A stretch of 64,000 nt of DNA from VRUE01 sp963729995 (GTDB lineage: Bacteria > Actinomycetota > Thermoleophilia > Solirubrobacterales > 70-9). The stretch is from the NCBI GenBank assembly GCA_963729995.1, contig CAVSPF010000003.1, positions 1,240,001 through 1,304,000 on the forward strand, read 5' to 3'. The translations under genes and the position numbers were made by a program. The notes beneath the pieces are model-generated. The model made no database searches. It was given only the letters and a program-made list of their open reading frames with translations, and was not told the origin of the DNA. Of the stretch, positions 52,255 to 62,819 are shown one piece after another (the stretch's first letter is position 1; each line of letters begins with the position of its first letter).

Positions 52255-53265
52255 TCAGTGACCTGCGATGCGAGCGGCGATGCCGCCGACCAGGATCGCC
52301 CCGGCCGGCACCTCTGTCCGCTCGAGCAGGATCGCGTCGCGGATCCAGGCGCCGTCGCCGACCCGGCAGCCGTCGCCGAGGATCGCCGGGCCCTCGATCC
52401 GCACATGCTTGCCGAGCTCGACGCCGGCGCCGACCAGGACCGGCGCCGTAACCTCGGCGCCGTCGAGCGAGCTCGCGGCTCGCACGCCCTCCGCCACCTC
52501 CGGGGCGCCGGGGTCCACAACGACCTCTCCGCACAGCGCATCGAGGTTTCCCTGCCGCAGCTCGTCGAGGTTGCCGATGTCATTCCAGTAGGCATCGACC
52601 TCGTGCGAGTAGAAGGGCACGTCCCCCTCGAGCAGTGCCGGGAAGACGTCCATCGCCCAGTCGGCGAACTCGGGAGGGTCGTCGGGACCGGCCAGCTTGC
52701 TCGCGCCCGCGCTCGGAAAGAAGTCGAAGACCTCGGAGCGGAACATGTAGATGCCGCAGTTGGCGAGGTCGGAGAGCGCCTCGGCCGGGTCGGGCTTCTC
52801 CTGGAAGCCCTGGATGCGACCGTCGGCAGCGGTGATCGCGACGCCGAACTGGCTCGTGTCGCGCACCCGCTTGGTCGCCAGCGTCGCGATCCCGTCGTGG
52901 GATTCGTGAAACTCGCGCATCGCCGCCAGGTCGATGTCGGTCAGGGCGTCGCCGGAGATCACCAGGAACGAGTCGCCGAGGAACCCGGCGGCGTTGCGAA
53001 CCCCACCTGAGGTTCCCAGCAGCCGCTCCTCGCGGCTGTAGGAGAGGTCGATGCCGAACCGCGAGCCATCGCCGAAGTGGCCCTCGATCAGCTCCGGGAA
53101 CCAGTGCAGGTTGGCGATCGCCTCGACGAAGCCATGGCGGGCGAGCAGGCGCACGATGTGCTCCATCACCGGCCGGTTCAGCACCGGCACCATCGGCTTC
53201 GGCATCCCGTAGGTGATCGGCCGCAGCCGCGTTCCCAGCCCCGCGGCTAGGACCATCGCCTTCAT
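52255..53265 (-). CDS. Sugar-phosphate nucleotidyltransferase (NDP-sugar pyrophosphorylase)
   Basis: 336 residues from ATG 53265. The nucleotidyltransferase domain has the family start MVLAAGLGTRLRPITYGMPK with the catalytic GxGTRLRPxTxxxPK and a metal Asp in VISGDALTDID; a C-terminal left-handed beta-helix follows (AEVTAPVLVGAGVELGKH; GPAILGDGCRVGDGAWI). It is a glucose-1-phosphate or mannose-1-phosphate uridylyl/guanylyl-type enzyme; the substrate cannot be decided. A second such gene lies at 55827-56813. The two flank ahcY and a phosphosugar isomerase. Confidence 0.85.
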   Translation of the reverse strand: MKAMVLAAGLGTRLRPITYGMPKPMVPVLNRPVMEHIVRLLARHGFVEAIANLHWFPELIEGHFGDGSRFGIDLSYSREERLLGTSGGVRNAAGFLGDSFLVISGDALTDIDLAAMREFHESHDGIATLATKRVRDTSQFGVAITAADGRIQGFQEKPDPAEALSDLANCGIYMFRSEVFDFFPSAGASKLAGPDDPPEFADWAMDVFPALLEGDVPFYSHEVDAYWNDIGNLDELRQGNLDALCGEVVVDPGAPEVAEGVRAASSLDGAEVTAPVLVGAGVELGKHVRIEGPAILGDGCRVGDGAWIRDAILLERTEVPAGAILVGGIAARIAGH

Positions 53266-53312
53266 CGACTCTGGGCGAGGTGTGTTCCGACCCTGCTCTG
53301 GTCGAGCCCCAT

Positions 53313-54731
<1,419 letters not shown>

Positions 54732-54787
54732 CGGTTCCTTTCTCGGGCTTTGCACGTGCGGACCGGGGAAGGATAGGCCGCGCCCGC

Positions 54788-54837
54788 AACGAGTGATGAG
54801 TTGATGACCCTATAGGGGTGTCAACTCATCACTCGTT
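54788..54837. terminator. Long near-perfect hairpin overlapping the stop of the phosphosugar isomerase gene
   Basis: Perfect 17-bp arms 54788-54804 and 54821-54837, plus an inner ACCC/GGGGT pairing around TATA. The isomerase stop codon (54831-54829, minus strand) lies inside the arm. It ends the gene chain before ahcY and is probably a terminator, or a read-through control point for ahcY 57 bases further on. Confidence 0.6.
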
Positions 54838-55830
54838 CATGCCTGGGCCTAGCGCCGCCTTGAACCCCTCGATCGCGTCGACCGGGACGGGGTCGACGCC
54901 GCGCGCCTCGGCAAGCGCCACGGAGACCAGGTCGCCAAGCATCACAGTCCAGAGAAGACGCTCAACGCGAGTCTCGCCGACCGTCTCCACCCGCGTCGCC
55001 TCCGCCCCATCGGCGGCGATGGCCTCGGCGGTCAGCTCGAAGCGGCGGCGCTCGCGCGGGTGCTGGTCGGCATCCTCGAGCAGGACGACCGAGAACCTCG
55101 TGCCCGGGGGGGCGCCGGCCCAGCCGCAGAGCTCGTTGTGGTCGGCCTCCGGAAGCTCGGAGAAGAAGGCGGGCAGCTTGGCGTTCTCGTTGACCTGAGT
55201 CTTCCAGCGACGCGCAACCGGCGCGGTCAGGTCGGCGCCGTAGACAACCGGCACGGTCCCATCGAGACTCGCGGCGAGCTCGGCGGCACGCGCACGGAGC
55301 TCGTCCGAGCGCTCCTCCAGGAATGCGGCGGCGGTGTCTATCTCGGTGTGGATGCGCGGCGCCGCTCCCGCCAGAGCGGCGACCTCGGCGGCGGTGACGA
55401 ACATGTAGGCGACAGCGGCGCGCGGCTGCAGGATGCCGGGCAGGCCGACCACCGGCACATCCGCCTCGCGGGCGGCGTCTGCCAGCGCGCCGCCCGTGCT
55501 GACGACCATGCGCCTGGCGCCAAGCGCCTCGGCCGCGGCGAAGCAGGCCAGCGTCTCCTCGGTCTGGCCCGAGTAGCTGACGCAGAGCGCCGTCCACTCC
55601 GGCGTAGCCCAGCTCGGCAGCTCATAGCCGCGCACGGTGAGCAGGGGTCGGGTGAGCCGGTCGCCGAGCGCCGCGGCGGCAAGGTCGCCACCGATCGCCG
55701 AGCCCCCCATCCCGCAGACCAGCAGGCCGGCGGAGTCCGCCGGCGCGAGCCTGGCGGACTCGATTCGCCACAGCGCGTCGCGCAGGTGGTCGGGAATGGC
55801 GAGGATGTCGTCGAGCATCGTGCCGGTCAT
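54829..55830 (-). CDS. Bifunctional phosphoglucose/phosphomannose isomerase (SIS domain)
   Basis: 333 residues with two SIS folds. Motifs: VCGMGGSAIGGDLAAAAL, VSYSGQTEETLACF, AELPEADHNELCGW-like (ELPEADHNELCGWAGAP) and ATRVETVG. This is the actinobacterial/archaeal Pgi/Pmi type that interconverts glucose-6-P, fructose-6-P and mannose-6-P. With the overlapping nucleotidyltransferase gene (start-stop overlap at 55827-55830) it likely feeds GDP-mannose synthesis. Confidence 0.88.
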   Translation of the reverse strand: MTGTMLDDILAIPDHLRDALWRIESARLAPADSAGLLVCGMGGSAIGGDLAAAALGDRLTRPLLTVRGYELPSWATPEWTALCVSYSGQTEETLACFAAAEALGARRMVVSTGGALADAAREADVPVVGLPGILQPRAAVAYMFVTAAEVAALAGAAPRIHTEIDTAAAFLEERSDELRARAAELAASLDGTVPVVYGADLTAPVARRWKTQVNENAKLPAFFSELPEADHNELCGWAGAPPGTRFSVVLLEDADQHPRERRRFELTAEAIAADGAEATRVETVGETRVERLLWTVMLGDLVSVALAEARGVDPVPVDAIEGFKAALGPGMNE

Positions 55831-56813
55831 CGAGCGGCCACTATTTCATCCGGGGCGGCAACCGCGCCGTCGAGCTCGGCCCCGGCCGCCACCTCGACGC
55901 CGGGTGAGAGGATCGAGCCGGTGACCCGCGCCGCCTGGCCGACCACGCAGCCGTCCAGCAGAACCGATTCGCGCACCTCGGCCCCGGGCCCGATCCGGCA
56001 ACCGGGGCCGACCACCGCGCGCGGGCCGATCCTCGCGTCCCCTGCCACGTCGGCGTCCACCGCGACAAGCACCCCGGGCCCGGTCGGCTCGACCCGCGTC
56101 TTCACGCGGTCCTCGAGGATGTCCCAGCTCGCCTGCAGGTAGCGCTCGGGCGTGCCGATGTCCATCCAGTAGCCGTCCAGCCGCAGCCCGTGCAGCGCCT
56201 GCCCGACCAGTCGCGGGAAGACGTCGCGCTCGATCGACACGTTCTCCCCCGGTGGGATCAGGTCGAGCACGGAACGCTCGAGCACGTACATCCCGGCGTT
56301 GACCTCACCGGGAGCCCGCTCCCCGGTCTTCTCCAGGAACTGGAGGACCTCGCCACCGTCACCACGGTGGACCAGGCCGTAGGCGGAGGCGTCCTCGACA
56401 GGGTGCAGGCCGATGGTGGCGCGCGCTTCCCGCTCCCTGTGCGCCCGCAGCAGCGCGCTCAGGTCGAGATCGGTCAGCACGTCGCCGTTCAGCGCCAGGA
56501 ATGGGCCTTCGAGGTCGCCACCCAGCTCGTCGGCGGCGAAGCGGATCGCACCGGCGGTGCCCAGCGGCTGCGGCTCGGTCACGTAGCGGATCGCGACCCC
56601 GGCCCGGTCCTCCTCGTCGCCGAGCGCCTCGCGCAGCACCTCCGGCAGGAAGCCGCAGGCGAGGACGACCTCGGTGACCCCGTGGGCGGCCAGCCACTCG
56701 ATCATGTAGGCGAGGAAGGGCCGGTCGACCAGAGTCAGCGCCGGCTTGGGCACCGTCTCGGTGAGCGGCCGCAGCCGCGTTCCTTCCCCTCCGACCAGAA
56801 CAATCGCCTGCAC
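55827..56813 (-). CDS. Mannose-1-phosphate guanylyltransferase-type NDP-sugar pyrophosphorylase
   Basis: 328 residues from GTG 56813. Start QAIVLVGGEGTRLRPLTETV with the catalytic PKPALTL Lys, metal site ALNGDVLTDLDL, then FLEKTGE, GMYVLERSVLDLIPP, and a C-terminal left-handed beta-helix (GPRAVVGPGCRIGPGAEVRE). The closest family is mannose-1-phosphate guanylyltransferase or related glucose-1-phosphate transferases; coupling to the SIS isomerase favours mannose. Palindromic repeat copy B lies just upstream, 7 bases from the start. Confidence 0.85.
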   Translation of the reverse strand: MQAIVLVGGEGTRLRPLTETVPKPALTLVDRPFLAYMIEWLAAHGVTEVVLACGFLPEVLREALGDEEDRAGVAIRYVTEPQPLGTAGAIRFAADELGGDLEGPFLALNGDVLTDLDLSALLRAHREREARATIGLHPVEDASAYGLVHRGDGGEVLQFLEKTGERAPGEVNAGMYVLERSVLDLIPPGENVSIERDVFPRLVGQALHGLRLDGYWMDIGTPERYLQASWDILEDRVKTRVEPTGPGVLVAVDADVAGDARIGPRAVVGPGCRIGPGAEVRESVLLDGCVVGQAARVTGSILSPGVEVAAGAELDGAVAAPDEIVAAR

Positions 56814-56820
56814 GGTTCTA

Positions 56821-56932
56821 GGGCCTATCCCGGCAGGGGTTCCACTTAACTTTTTCGGTGCGGCCACTGTGGCCGTCCGAGGGCGGATTGACGAAAAAGT
56901 ACAAGACGTTCCACCCCTACCGGGATAGGCCC
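56821..56932. repeat. Nested palindromic repeat, copy B
   Basis: 112 bp. Outer arms 56821-56840 and 56913-56932 are a 20-bp inverted repeat with one mismatch (GGCCTATCCCGG core); an inner pair ACTTTTTCG/CGAAAAAGT (56849-56857 and 56892-56900) is nested, with CGGCCAC/GTGGCCG in the centre. Reverse-complemented, it matches copy A in the arms and in GGAACGTCTTGTACTTTTTC; the central part differs. It overlaps the last codons and stop of ugd (56917-56919). Confidence 0.8.
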
Positions 56933-58230
56933 TTGGTGGCGGCCGGCTCGATGGCGCGGCCAATCCCCTCGTACGCGAAGCCTGCCGCGCGAAGGGTGTC
57001 GGGGTCGAGGAAGTTGCGGCCGTCGATCAGCAGCGGGCGCGCCATCCGCGCTGCCGCGGCGGCCCAATCCAACTCGGCGAACTCCGGCCACTCGGTGACC
57101 AGCACGGCGGCGTCGGCGCCCTCCAGCGCCTCCAGCGCCGAGGTTGCGAGCTCAACCGTCGGCAACAGCCGGCGGGCCCTCTCTGCGGCCACCGGGTCAT
57201 AGGCGACAACGCTTGCCCCCTCGCCCTCGAGGCGCGCCGCCAGGACAAGACTCGCCGCGTCGCGCATATCGTCCGTATCGGGCTTGAAGGCCAAGCCGAG
57301 CAGCACCACCCGCCGTCCGGCCAGGGAGTCGAGGTGCTGCTTCAGCTTTTGCACGACGCGCCGCTTCTGCAGCTCGTTCACGTCGATCACCGCGCTCAGA
57401 AGCTGGAAGTGGTAACCGCTGTTGCCGGCGAGCTTCTTGAGCGCGATCGTGTCCTTGCCAAAGCAGGAGCCCCCCCAACCTATCCCCGCCCGCAGAAAGC
57501 TTGGGCCGATCCGCCGGTCGAGGCCCATGCCCCGGGCCACCTCGGCGACGTCGGCGCCGACCTCCTCGCAGACGTTCGCGATCTCGTTGATGAAGGAGAT
57601 CTTGGTCGCGAGGAAGGCGTTGGAGGCGAGCTTGATCATCTCGGCGCTGGCGACGTCGGTGCGCACGATCTCGCCCCCGAGCGGCCCGTAGACGCGCGCA
57701 ACCGCGTCGCCGGCCTCCTCCTCGCCGTGGTCGACGCCGATCACCACCCGCTCGGGGTGCATGAAATCCGCCACCGCCGAGCCCTCCTTGAGGAACTCGG
57801 GGCAGGAGACGTAGGCGATGCCCGGCAGGTCGCGCCGGATTGCCTCCCCCGTGCCCGCCGGGACGGTGCTCTTCATCACCAGCACGTGAGCGCCGCCGGC
57901 GCCCAGCTCCTCGACGACGGAGCGGACCCGCGAGAGGTCGGCGTCGCCGGAGTAGGTCGGTGGGGTGTCGACGCAGACGAAGAGGATGCGCGCCGCGTCC
58001 AGCAGCGCTCCCATGTCGGTGGTGAAGGTGAGCCGCTCGGCGTTGCGCGCGAGCAGCTCGTCGAGCCCCGGCTCGTGGATCCGCGTTTCGCCACGCGAGA
58101 GGGCCTCGACCTTCTCGGGCATGATGTCGCGGGCCACCACCGGGTGGCCGAGCTCGGCGAAGCAGGCGGCGGTGACCAACCCCACCCATCCAACCCCGAT
58201 CACCCCGATCGGCTCTCTGTCCGCCGTCAT
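56917..58230 (-). CDS. ugd: UDP-glucose 6-dehydrogenase (UDP-glucose/GDP-mannose dehydrogenase family)
   Basis: 437 residues. NAD site GVIGVGWVGLVTAACFAELG, the ESTVPVGT-like MKSTVPAGTGEA, catalytic Cys in GWGGSCFGKDT, and KPDTDDMRDAAS in the C-terminal domain. It makes UDP-glucuronate or a related acid for wall or capsule polymers. The final residues (TKGLSR) and the stop are contributed by the palindromic repeat. It overlaps the end of the LCP gene by 4 bases (ATGA). Confidence 0.93.
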   Translation of the reverse strand: MTADREPIGVIGVGWVGLVTAACFAELGHPVVARDIMPEKVEALSRGETRIHEPGLDELLARNAERLTFTTDMGALLDAARILFVCVDTPPTYSGDADLSRVRSVVEELGAGGAHVLVMKSTVPAGTGEAIRRDLPGIAYVSCPEFLKEGSAVADFMHPERVVIGVDHGEEEAGDAVARVYGPLGGEIVRTDVASAEMIKLASNAFLATKISFINEIANVCEEVGADVAEVARGMGLDRRIGPSFLRAGIGWGGSCFGKDTIALKKLAGNSGYHFQLLSAVIDVNELQKRRVVQKLKQHLDSLAGRRVVLLGLAFKPDTDDMRDAASLVLAARLEGEGASVVAYDPVAAERARRLLPTVELATSALEALEGADAAVLVTEWPEFAELDWAAAAARMARPLLIDGRNFLDPDTLRAAGFAYEGIGRAIEPAATKGLSR

Positions 58231-59819
58231 CCCGTCGTCCTCCCCCGTCTCGCCGCCTTGTTCGGGATTATCGCGCTGACCGACCGCGCCATCCCCACCA
58301 TCTGCTCGTTGGTCAACGTGTTGAGAAGGTCGTTCGCCACCCAGTAGGTGTCTTCGCCGCGGTGCCAGGCGACCATGCTGACGCGTCCACCGTTGGTGAA
58401 GATCTCGTATTCGCGGCCGTCGAGCGTCTCGGTCACGGTGGGATTGCTGAGGATCGGCGGGTCGGGCCAGCCCTGGATCCCCTGCAAGCCGAAGTAATGG
58501 GTTTCGAAGTACGGGCCGAATTCAGCGACCATCCGGTAGGCCTCATGGGAGTGGCCGCTGGTGTCCGTCAGGCGATAGACGCGCGGGTCCTGCACGTTGT
58601 AATAGGTCGAGCTTTCCACGAAGGAGGCTTCGGCCGGCAGCCTCGTCAGGTAGAAGACCGGAAAGGCGTGCACCTTGCGGGCCACGCTCTCGCCCTCGAG
58701 CTCGCCCCTTTCCTGCACCGGCACGAGGCCGTCGCCCCCGGAGGGGGCCGGCTTCGCGATCTGCGGCTTCTTCGGCTTGGGCTTGCTCTTCCCGGCGCCC
58801 GGATTGCGTTCCAGCGAGTTGCGTGGCCCGCCACTCGCTTCGATCCCCAGGAACTTGTGGATCGCCGCGTGAATCGCGCCCTCCGACGCGTAGACGTAGC
58901 TCGGGCCCAGCGTGGCCGGAAAATGGACCTCCTCGATCGTCGCGTTGCGCGAGGCGATGAAGAGTTTCAGCACCTGCAGCATCGTTTCGGCGCTGTTGAT
59001 GTCGGAGGTCGTGTACTTGGTGAAGATGTCGATCAGCTGGTTGCGGCCGAGCACGAGGTCCGCCACGGGGACGCGCTCGCGCGCGGCGCTGAGGAAGTCC
59101 TGCTGGCGTGCGGACCGGACGAGGTCGGTGTCGGTATGGCGGTAGCGAACGTACTCCAGCGCCTTCGCGCCGCAGAGAAGCTGGTAGCCGGGCTGGATGT
59201 CGATTTCGGAATACTGTTCGGAGGGCGGCACGCCGACGTTGGAGTGGTAATAGCGCCGGTCGACATCGGTGTACACACAGCCGATCGCGTTGACGGCCCG
59301 CACGAAGCCGAGGAAGTCGACGTTGACGATGTGGTTGATCTGCAGCCCGGTCAGTTCCTTCACCACTCGCAGGGTCAGTTTCGGCCCGCCGAACGTGTAG
59401 GCCGCGTTGAACTTGTTGGTGCCGTAGCCCGGGATTTCGACCTTGAGGTCGCGCGGAATCGACATCAGCGCGATCGCGTTGCGGTTCGGGTCGAGGCGCA
59501 GCAGGATCGTCGTGTCGGAGCGCCCTCGCTGTTCGCCGAGGTTGGCCCGTTTGTCGGAGCCGATGATGAGGATGTTCTCCGGTTCGCCTCCGTGGACCTG
59601 GGACAGGTAGCGCTGCAGCTTGTTCTTGTAGACGTTGTGGTGGGAGAGCGCCGTCGCGATGCTGCCCACGTAGAGCAGGATGCTGGTTGCCGTCGCCGCC
59701 GCGGTGACGCTGACGATCACGAGCGAGGCGACGGTGAAGCGCCACCAGTAGCGCTTTGGCTTCGGCGGCGGCTCGAAGTCGCCCGACGGCGACGGTCGCT
59801 TGAAGCTCGGCTCAGTCAT
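58227..59819 (-). CDS. LytR-CpsA-Psr (LCP) family cell-wall glycopolymer ligase
   Basis: 530 residues from ATG 59819: a cytoplasmic Pro/Lys start, one membrane helix (about 30-52), then an LCP domain (about 75-310) with the Arg/Asp residues that bind the polyprenyl-diphosphate polymer (GSDKRANLGEQRGRSDTT, LMSIPRDLKVEIPGYG, NHIVNVDF, ALEYVRYRHTDTDLVRSARQ). A Lys/Pro linker and a C-terminal domain (about 400-530) extend it beyond minimal LCP proteins. It transfers wall teichoic acid- or arabinogalactan-like polymers to peptidoglycan. The overlap with ugd links it to polymer precursor supply. Confidence 0.92.
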   Translation of the reverse strand: MTEPSFKRPSPSGDFEPPPKPKRYWWRFTVASLVIVSVTAAATATSILLYVGSIATALSHHNVYKNKLQRYLSQVHGGEPENILIIGSDKRANLGEQRGRSDTTILLRLDPNRNAIALMSIPRDLKVEIPGYGTNKFNAAYTFGGPKLTLRVVKELTGLQINHIVNVDFLGFVRAVNAIGCVYTDVDRRYYHSNVGVPPSEQYSEIDIQPGYQLLCGAKALEYVRYRHTDTDLVRSARQQDFLSAARERVPVADLVLGRNQLIDIFTKYTTSDINSAETMLQVLKLFIASRNATIEEVHFPATLGPSYVYASEGAIHAAIHKFLGIEASGGPRNSLERNPGAGKSKPKPKKPQIAKPAPSGGDGLVPVQERGELEGESVARKVHAFPVFYLTRLPAEASFVESSTYYNVQDPRVYRLTDTSGHSHEAYRMVAEFGPYFETHYFGLQGIQGWPDPPILSNPTVTETLDGREYEIFTNGGRVSMVAWHRGEDTYWVANDLLNTLTNEQMVGMARSVSAIIPNKAARRGRTTG

Positions 59820-60903
59820 CGACACCTCGCGCCGGAAGCGCGCGCAGGAAGGTTTCGAGCGTCTGCCGGTAGGTCTCCAGCGAAGAAACCGACACCCACT
59901 CCTCCGGGCCGTGATGCCCCCCGCCCACCGGGCCGAACTCGACCGCCGGAACCCCGACCCGCAGGAAGGAGACGGCATCGGAGGCGCCGTCGCGCCCAAC
60001 GCTCATCGGCTCGCCGTCGTGGTGTGCCGAGGCTGCCTCGCGCAGCGCCCGCACGAAGGGTGAGTCGCGATCGACCACGGCCGGCGGACGGGTGAACAGC
60101 GAGCTCACGTCGGCGTCGGGAAGGCTGCGCACCTGGTCGAGGATCGCAGCTGGATCCTGGTCGGGCAGGTAGCGGATGTCGACGTCGATCGCGCATCGAT
60201 CGGGCACCTTGTTGAGCGCGTCCCCGCCCAGGATCCGGCCGAGATTGATCGAGGGGCGGTCGAACAGCTCCGAACTGTGCCGGGCAAACGGTAGCGACTC
60301 GATGCTGCGGAAAACGTCGACCGCCTTCAGCACCGCGTTGTCGCCCAGCCACGGGGTGGCGCCATGCGCCGCGACGCCGGCCACCTCCAACCGCAGCGCC
60401 AGCACGCCCTTCGCCTCGACGCCGATCTGCAGATCGGTCGGCTCGCCGGTGATCGCGAACTCGCCGACGAAGCCGCTGTCGACCAGGCGGTCGCTGCCGC
60501 GCTGCACCGCCTCCTCGGACTCCTCGTCACCGACGATCCCCAGCCTGACCCGCACCTGCTCCTGATCCCTCATCGCCGCGGTGGTGAGCAGCATCGCCGC
60601 CAGCGCCCCCTTCATGTCATAGGCCCCGCGCCCGTAGAGGCGATCCCCCTCGACCCGTGGGTCGAACTGGCCGGGCCGTCCGGGGACCACATCGAGGTGG
60701 CCGTGCAGGACGACCGTCGGCGCCTGCGCCGACCCGACCTCGGCCCGCAGCACGGGCAGGCCACGCACCTCTTCATGGGACGCTTCGATGCCACGCGCCC
60801 CCAGCCAGCCGTTGACGAACCCGGCCGCTTCGAGGACCGCCTCGGGCTCGGACGTGTCGTAGCCGATCAGCTGGGTGGCGAGGGCTACGAGCTCCCCGCT
60901 CAT
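59812..60903 (-). CDS. M20-family metallopeptidase (ArgE/DapE/CPG2-like)
   Basis: 363 residues. Metal and catalytic residues of the family are visible: VLHGHLDVVPG, GAYDMKGALAAML, GDEESEEAV, and the late PVGGGHHGPEEWVSVSSLET. M20 enzymes remove N-acyl or succinyl groups (acetylornithine, succinyl-diaminopimelate) or cut dipeptides; the substrate is undecided. Its stop overlaps the LCP start by 8 bases. The ATP synthase operon ends 25 bases upstream. Confidence 0.9.
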   Translation of the reverse strand: MSGELVALATQLIGYDTSEPEAVLEAAGFVNGWLGARGIEASHEEVRGLPVLRAEVGSAQAPTVVLHGHLDVVPGRPGQFDPRVEGDRLYGRGAYDMKGALAAMLLTTAAMRDQEQVRVRLGIVGDEESEEAVQRGSDRLVDSGFVGEFAITGEPTDLQIGVEAKGVLALRLEVAGVAAHGATPWLGDNAVLKAVDVFRSIESLPFARHSSELFDRPSINLGRILGGDALNKVPDRCAIDVDIRYLPDQDPAAILDQVRSLPDADVSSLFTRPPAVVDRDSPFVRALREAASAHHDGEPMSVGRDGASDAVSFLRVGVPAVEFGPVGGGHHGPEEWVSVSSLETYRQTLETFLRALPARGVDD

Positions 60904-60928
60904 AGGGGCTCTCGCACAGCTGGTCCGC

Positions 60929-61342
60929 TCACCCCTGGGCGATGGTGAGAAACGCTTCCGCCCGGTCGCAGTCCTTCCGAGCCCGGCCCCAGGCCCCGCT
61001 CCCCTTCTCGGACTCGCCGAGGCGCCGCTCGGCGTCGGCCAGCTGCTCCTTCAGCGTCGCCGCGTCGAGGTCCTCGGGCGCGACCGCCTCCTCGACCAGC
61101 AGCAGCGCCCGGTTACCGAAGACCTGCAGCCAACCGTGGGCCTGCGCGTAGCGCCTCGTCTCGGACTCGCTGACATGGAGCCGCAGCTCGGCTGGCCGCA
61201 GCGCCGCCAGCAACGGCGCGTGGTTGGCGAGGATGCCGACCTCGCCGTTCGCCGTCCGCGTCGAGACCTGGCGCACCTCGCCGCCCCAGACCTCCCCCTC
61301 AGGGGTGAGGACCTGAACCTCGAAGCTGTGCTCAGCGGCCAA
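60929..61342 (-). CDS. atpC: ATP synthase epsilon subunit AtpC
   Basis: 137 residues. The N-terminal beta-sandwich (FEVQVLTPEGEVWGGEVRQV, GEVGILANHAPLLAALRPA) and C-terminal helical domain (DLDAATLKEQLADAERRLG) are typical of the rotor epsilon subunit that regulates F1. It is the last gene of the atp operon, 9 bases after atpD. Confidence 0.95.
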   Translation of the reverse strand: MAAEHSFEVQVLTPEGEVWGGEVRQVSTRTANGEVGILANHAPLLAALRPAELRLHVSESETRRYAQAHGWLQVFGNRALLLVEEAVAPEDLDAATLKEQLADAERRLGESEKGSGAWGRARKDCDRAEAFLTIAQG

Positions 61343-61351
61343 GCTGACCTC

Positions 61352-62794
61352 CTAGGCGGCGGCCGCTGCGCCGGCGTCCGCGGTCACCTGGTCGATCGAG
61401 CCCTTCATGTAGAAGGCGCCCTCCGGCAGGTCGTCGTGCTCACCGTCGAGGATCTCACGGAAGCCGCGCACCGTCTCCGCGATCGGCACGTACTCGCCGC
61501 TGCGACCGGTGAACTGCTCGGCGACGAAGAACGGCTGCGAGAGAAAGCGCTCGATCTTGCGCGCCCGCGATACCGTCTGCTTGTCCTCGTCGGAGAGCTC
61601 GTCGATGCCGAGGATCGCGATGATGTCCTGCAGCTCCTTGTAGCGCTGCAGCACCTCCTGGACTTCGGTGGCGGTGCGGTAGTGGTCCTCGCCGACGACG
61701 TCCGGCTTGAGGATCGTCGAGGTCGAGTCGAGGGGGTCGACCGCCGGGTAGATCCCCTTCTCGGAGATCGCCCGCGATAGCACCGTGGTCGCGTTGAGGT
61801 GGGCGAACACGGAGGCCGGCGCCGGGTCGGTGAGGTCGTCGGCGGGGACGTAGATCGCCTGCACCGAGGTCACCGAACCGCGCTCGGTCGAGGTGATCCG
61901 CTCCTGCAGGCCGCCCATCTCCGTCTCCAGCGTCGGCTGGTAGCCGACCGCGGAGGGCATCCGGCCGAGCAGCGCCGAGACCTCCGAGCCCGCCTGCACG
62001 AAGCGGAAGATGTTGTCGATGAAGAGCAGCACGTCCTGGCCGCCGTGCTCGCGGTAGTACTCGGCCATCGTCAGCCCCGACAGCGCCACCCGCAGGCGCG
62101 CGCCGGGCGGCTCGTTCATCTGACCGAAGACGAGCATCGTCTTGTCGATCACGCCCGACTCTTTCATCTCGATCCAGAGGTCGTTGCCCTCGCGCGAGCG
62201 CTCGCCGACACCGCAGAAGGCGGAGAGGCCTTCATGCTCCTCGGCGATGCTGCGGATCAGCTCCTGGATCAGCACGGTCTTGCCGACGCCGGCACCGCCG
62301 AAGAGGCCGACCTTGCCGCCCTTGGCATAGGGCGCGAGCAGGTCGATCACCTTGATCCCGGTCTCGAGGATCTCCTGGGTCGGGGCGAGGTCTGAGGCTG
62401 CGGGCGCCGGCCGGTGGATCGGCCAGCGCTCGCCGGCCTGAATCGGCTCGCCTTCGTCGATCGGCTCGCCGAGCAGGTTGAAGATGCGGCCCAGCGTGGC
62501 GTCGCCGACCGGGACCGTGATCGGCCCGCCGGTGTCGATGACCTTGTCGCCCCGCTGCAGGCCGTCGGTGGCGTCCATCGCCACCGTGCGCACCCGGTCG
62601 TCTCCGAGGTGCTGCTGCACCTCGCAGACCAGCTCCGTCGCCTCGCGGTCCTCGTCGCCGGCCATCTGGATCTTCACCGCCGAGTAGATCCCCGGCAGCT
62701 TGTCGGGAAAGACCGCGTCGACGACGACGCCGGTGACCTGCTCGACCCTGCCGACGTTCGCTCCCTTGACTCCGTTTTCGTTGCTCTCAGCCAT
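61352..62794 (-). CDS. atpD: ATP synthase beta subunit AtpD
   Basis: 480 residues from ATG 62794 with an AAGGAAC Shine-Dalgarno. It is the catalytic subunit: Walker A GGAGVGKTVLIQELI, the ALSGLTMAEYYRE signature, LLFIDNIFRFVQAGSEVSALLGRMPSAVGYQPTL region, and catalytic Glu in GVGERSREGNDLW. Normal length. Lies 25 bases after atpG. Confidence 0.98.
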   Translation of the reverse strand: MAESNENGVKGANVGRVEQVTGVVVDAVFPDKLPGIYSAVKIQMAGDEDREATELVCEVQQHLGDDRVRTVAMDATDGLQRGDKVIDTGGPITVPVGDATLGRIFNLLGEPIDEGEPIQAGERWPIHRPAPAASDLAPTQEILETGIKVIDLLAPYAKGGKVGLFGGAGVGKTVLIQELIRSIAEEHEGLSAFCGVGERSREGNDLWIEMKESGVIDKTMLVFGQMNEPPGARLRVALSGLTMAEYYREHGGQDVLLFIDNIFRFVQAGSEVSALLGRMPSAVGYQPTLETEMGGLQERITSTERGSVTSVQAIYVPADDLTDPAPASVFAHLNATTVLSRAISEKGIYPAVDPLDSTSTILKPDVVGEDHYRTATEVQEVLQRYKELQDIIAILGIDELSDEDKQTVSRARKIERFLSQPFFVAEQFTGRSGEYVPIAETVRGFREILDGEHDDLPEGAFYMKGSIDQVTADAGAAAAA

Positions 62795-62819
62795 TGGTTC
62801 CTTTTCTCGAACTCGACGT

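Noticed and set aside
54732..54787. SAH riboswitch before ahcY
   Set aside because: The stretch is too short and I see none of the conserved core.
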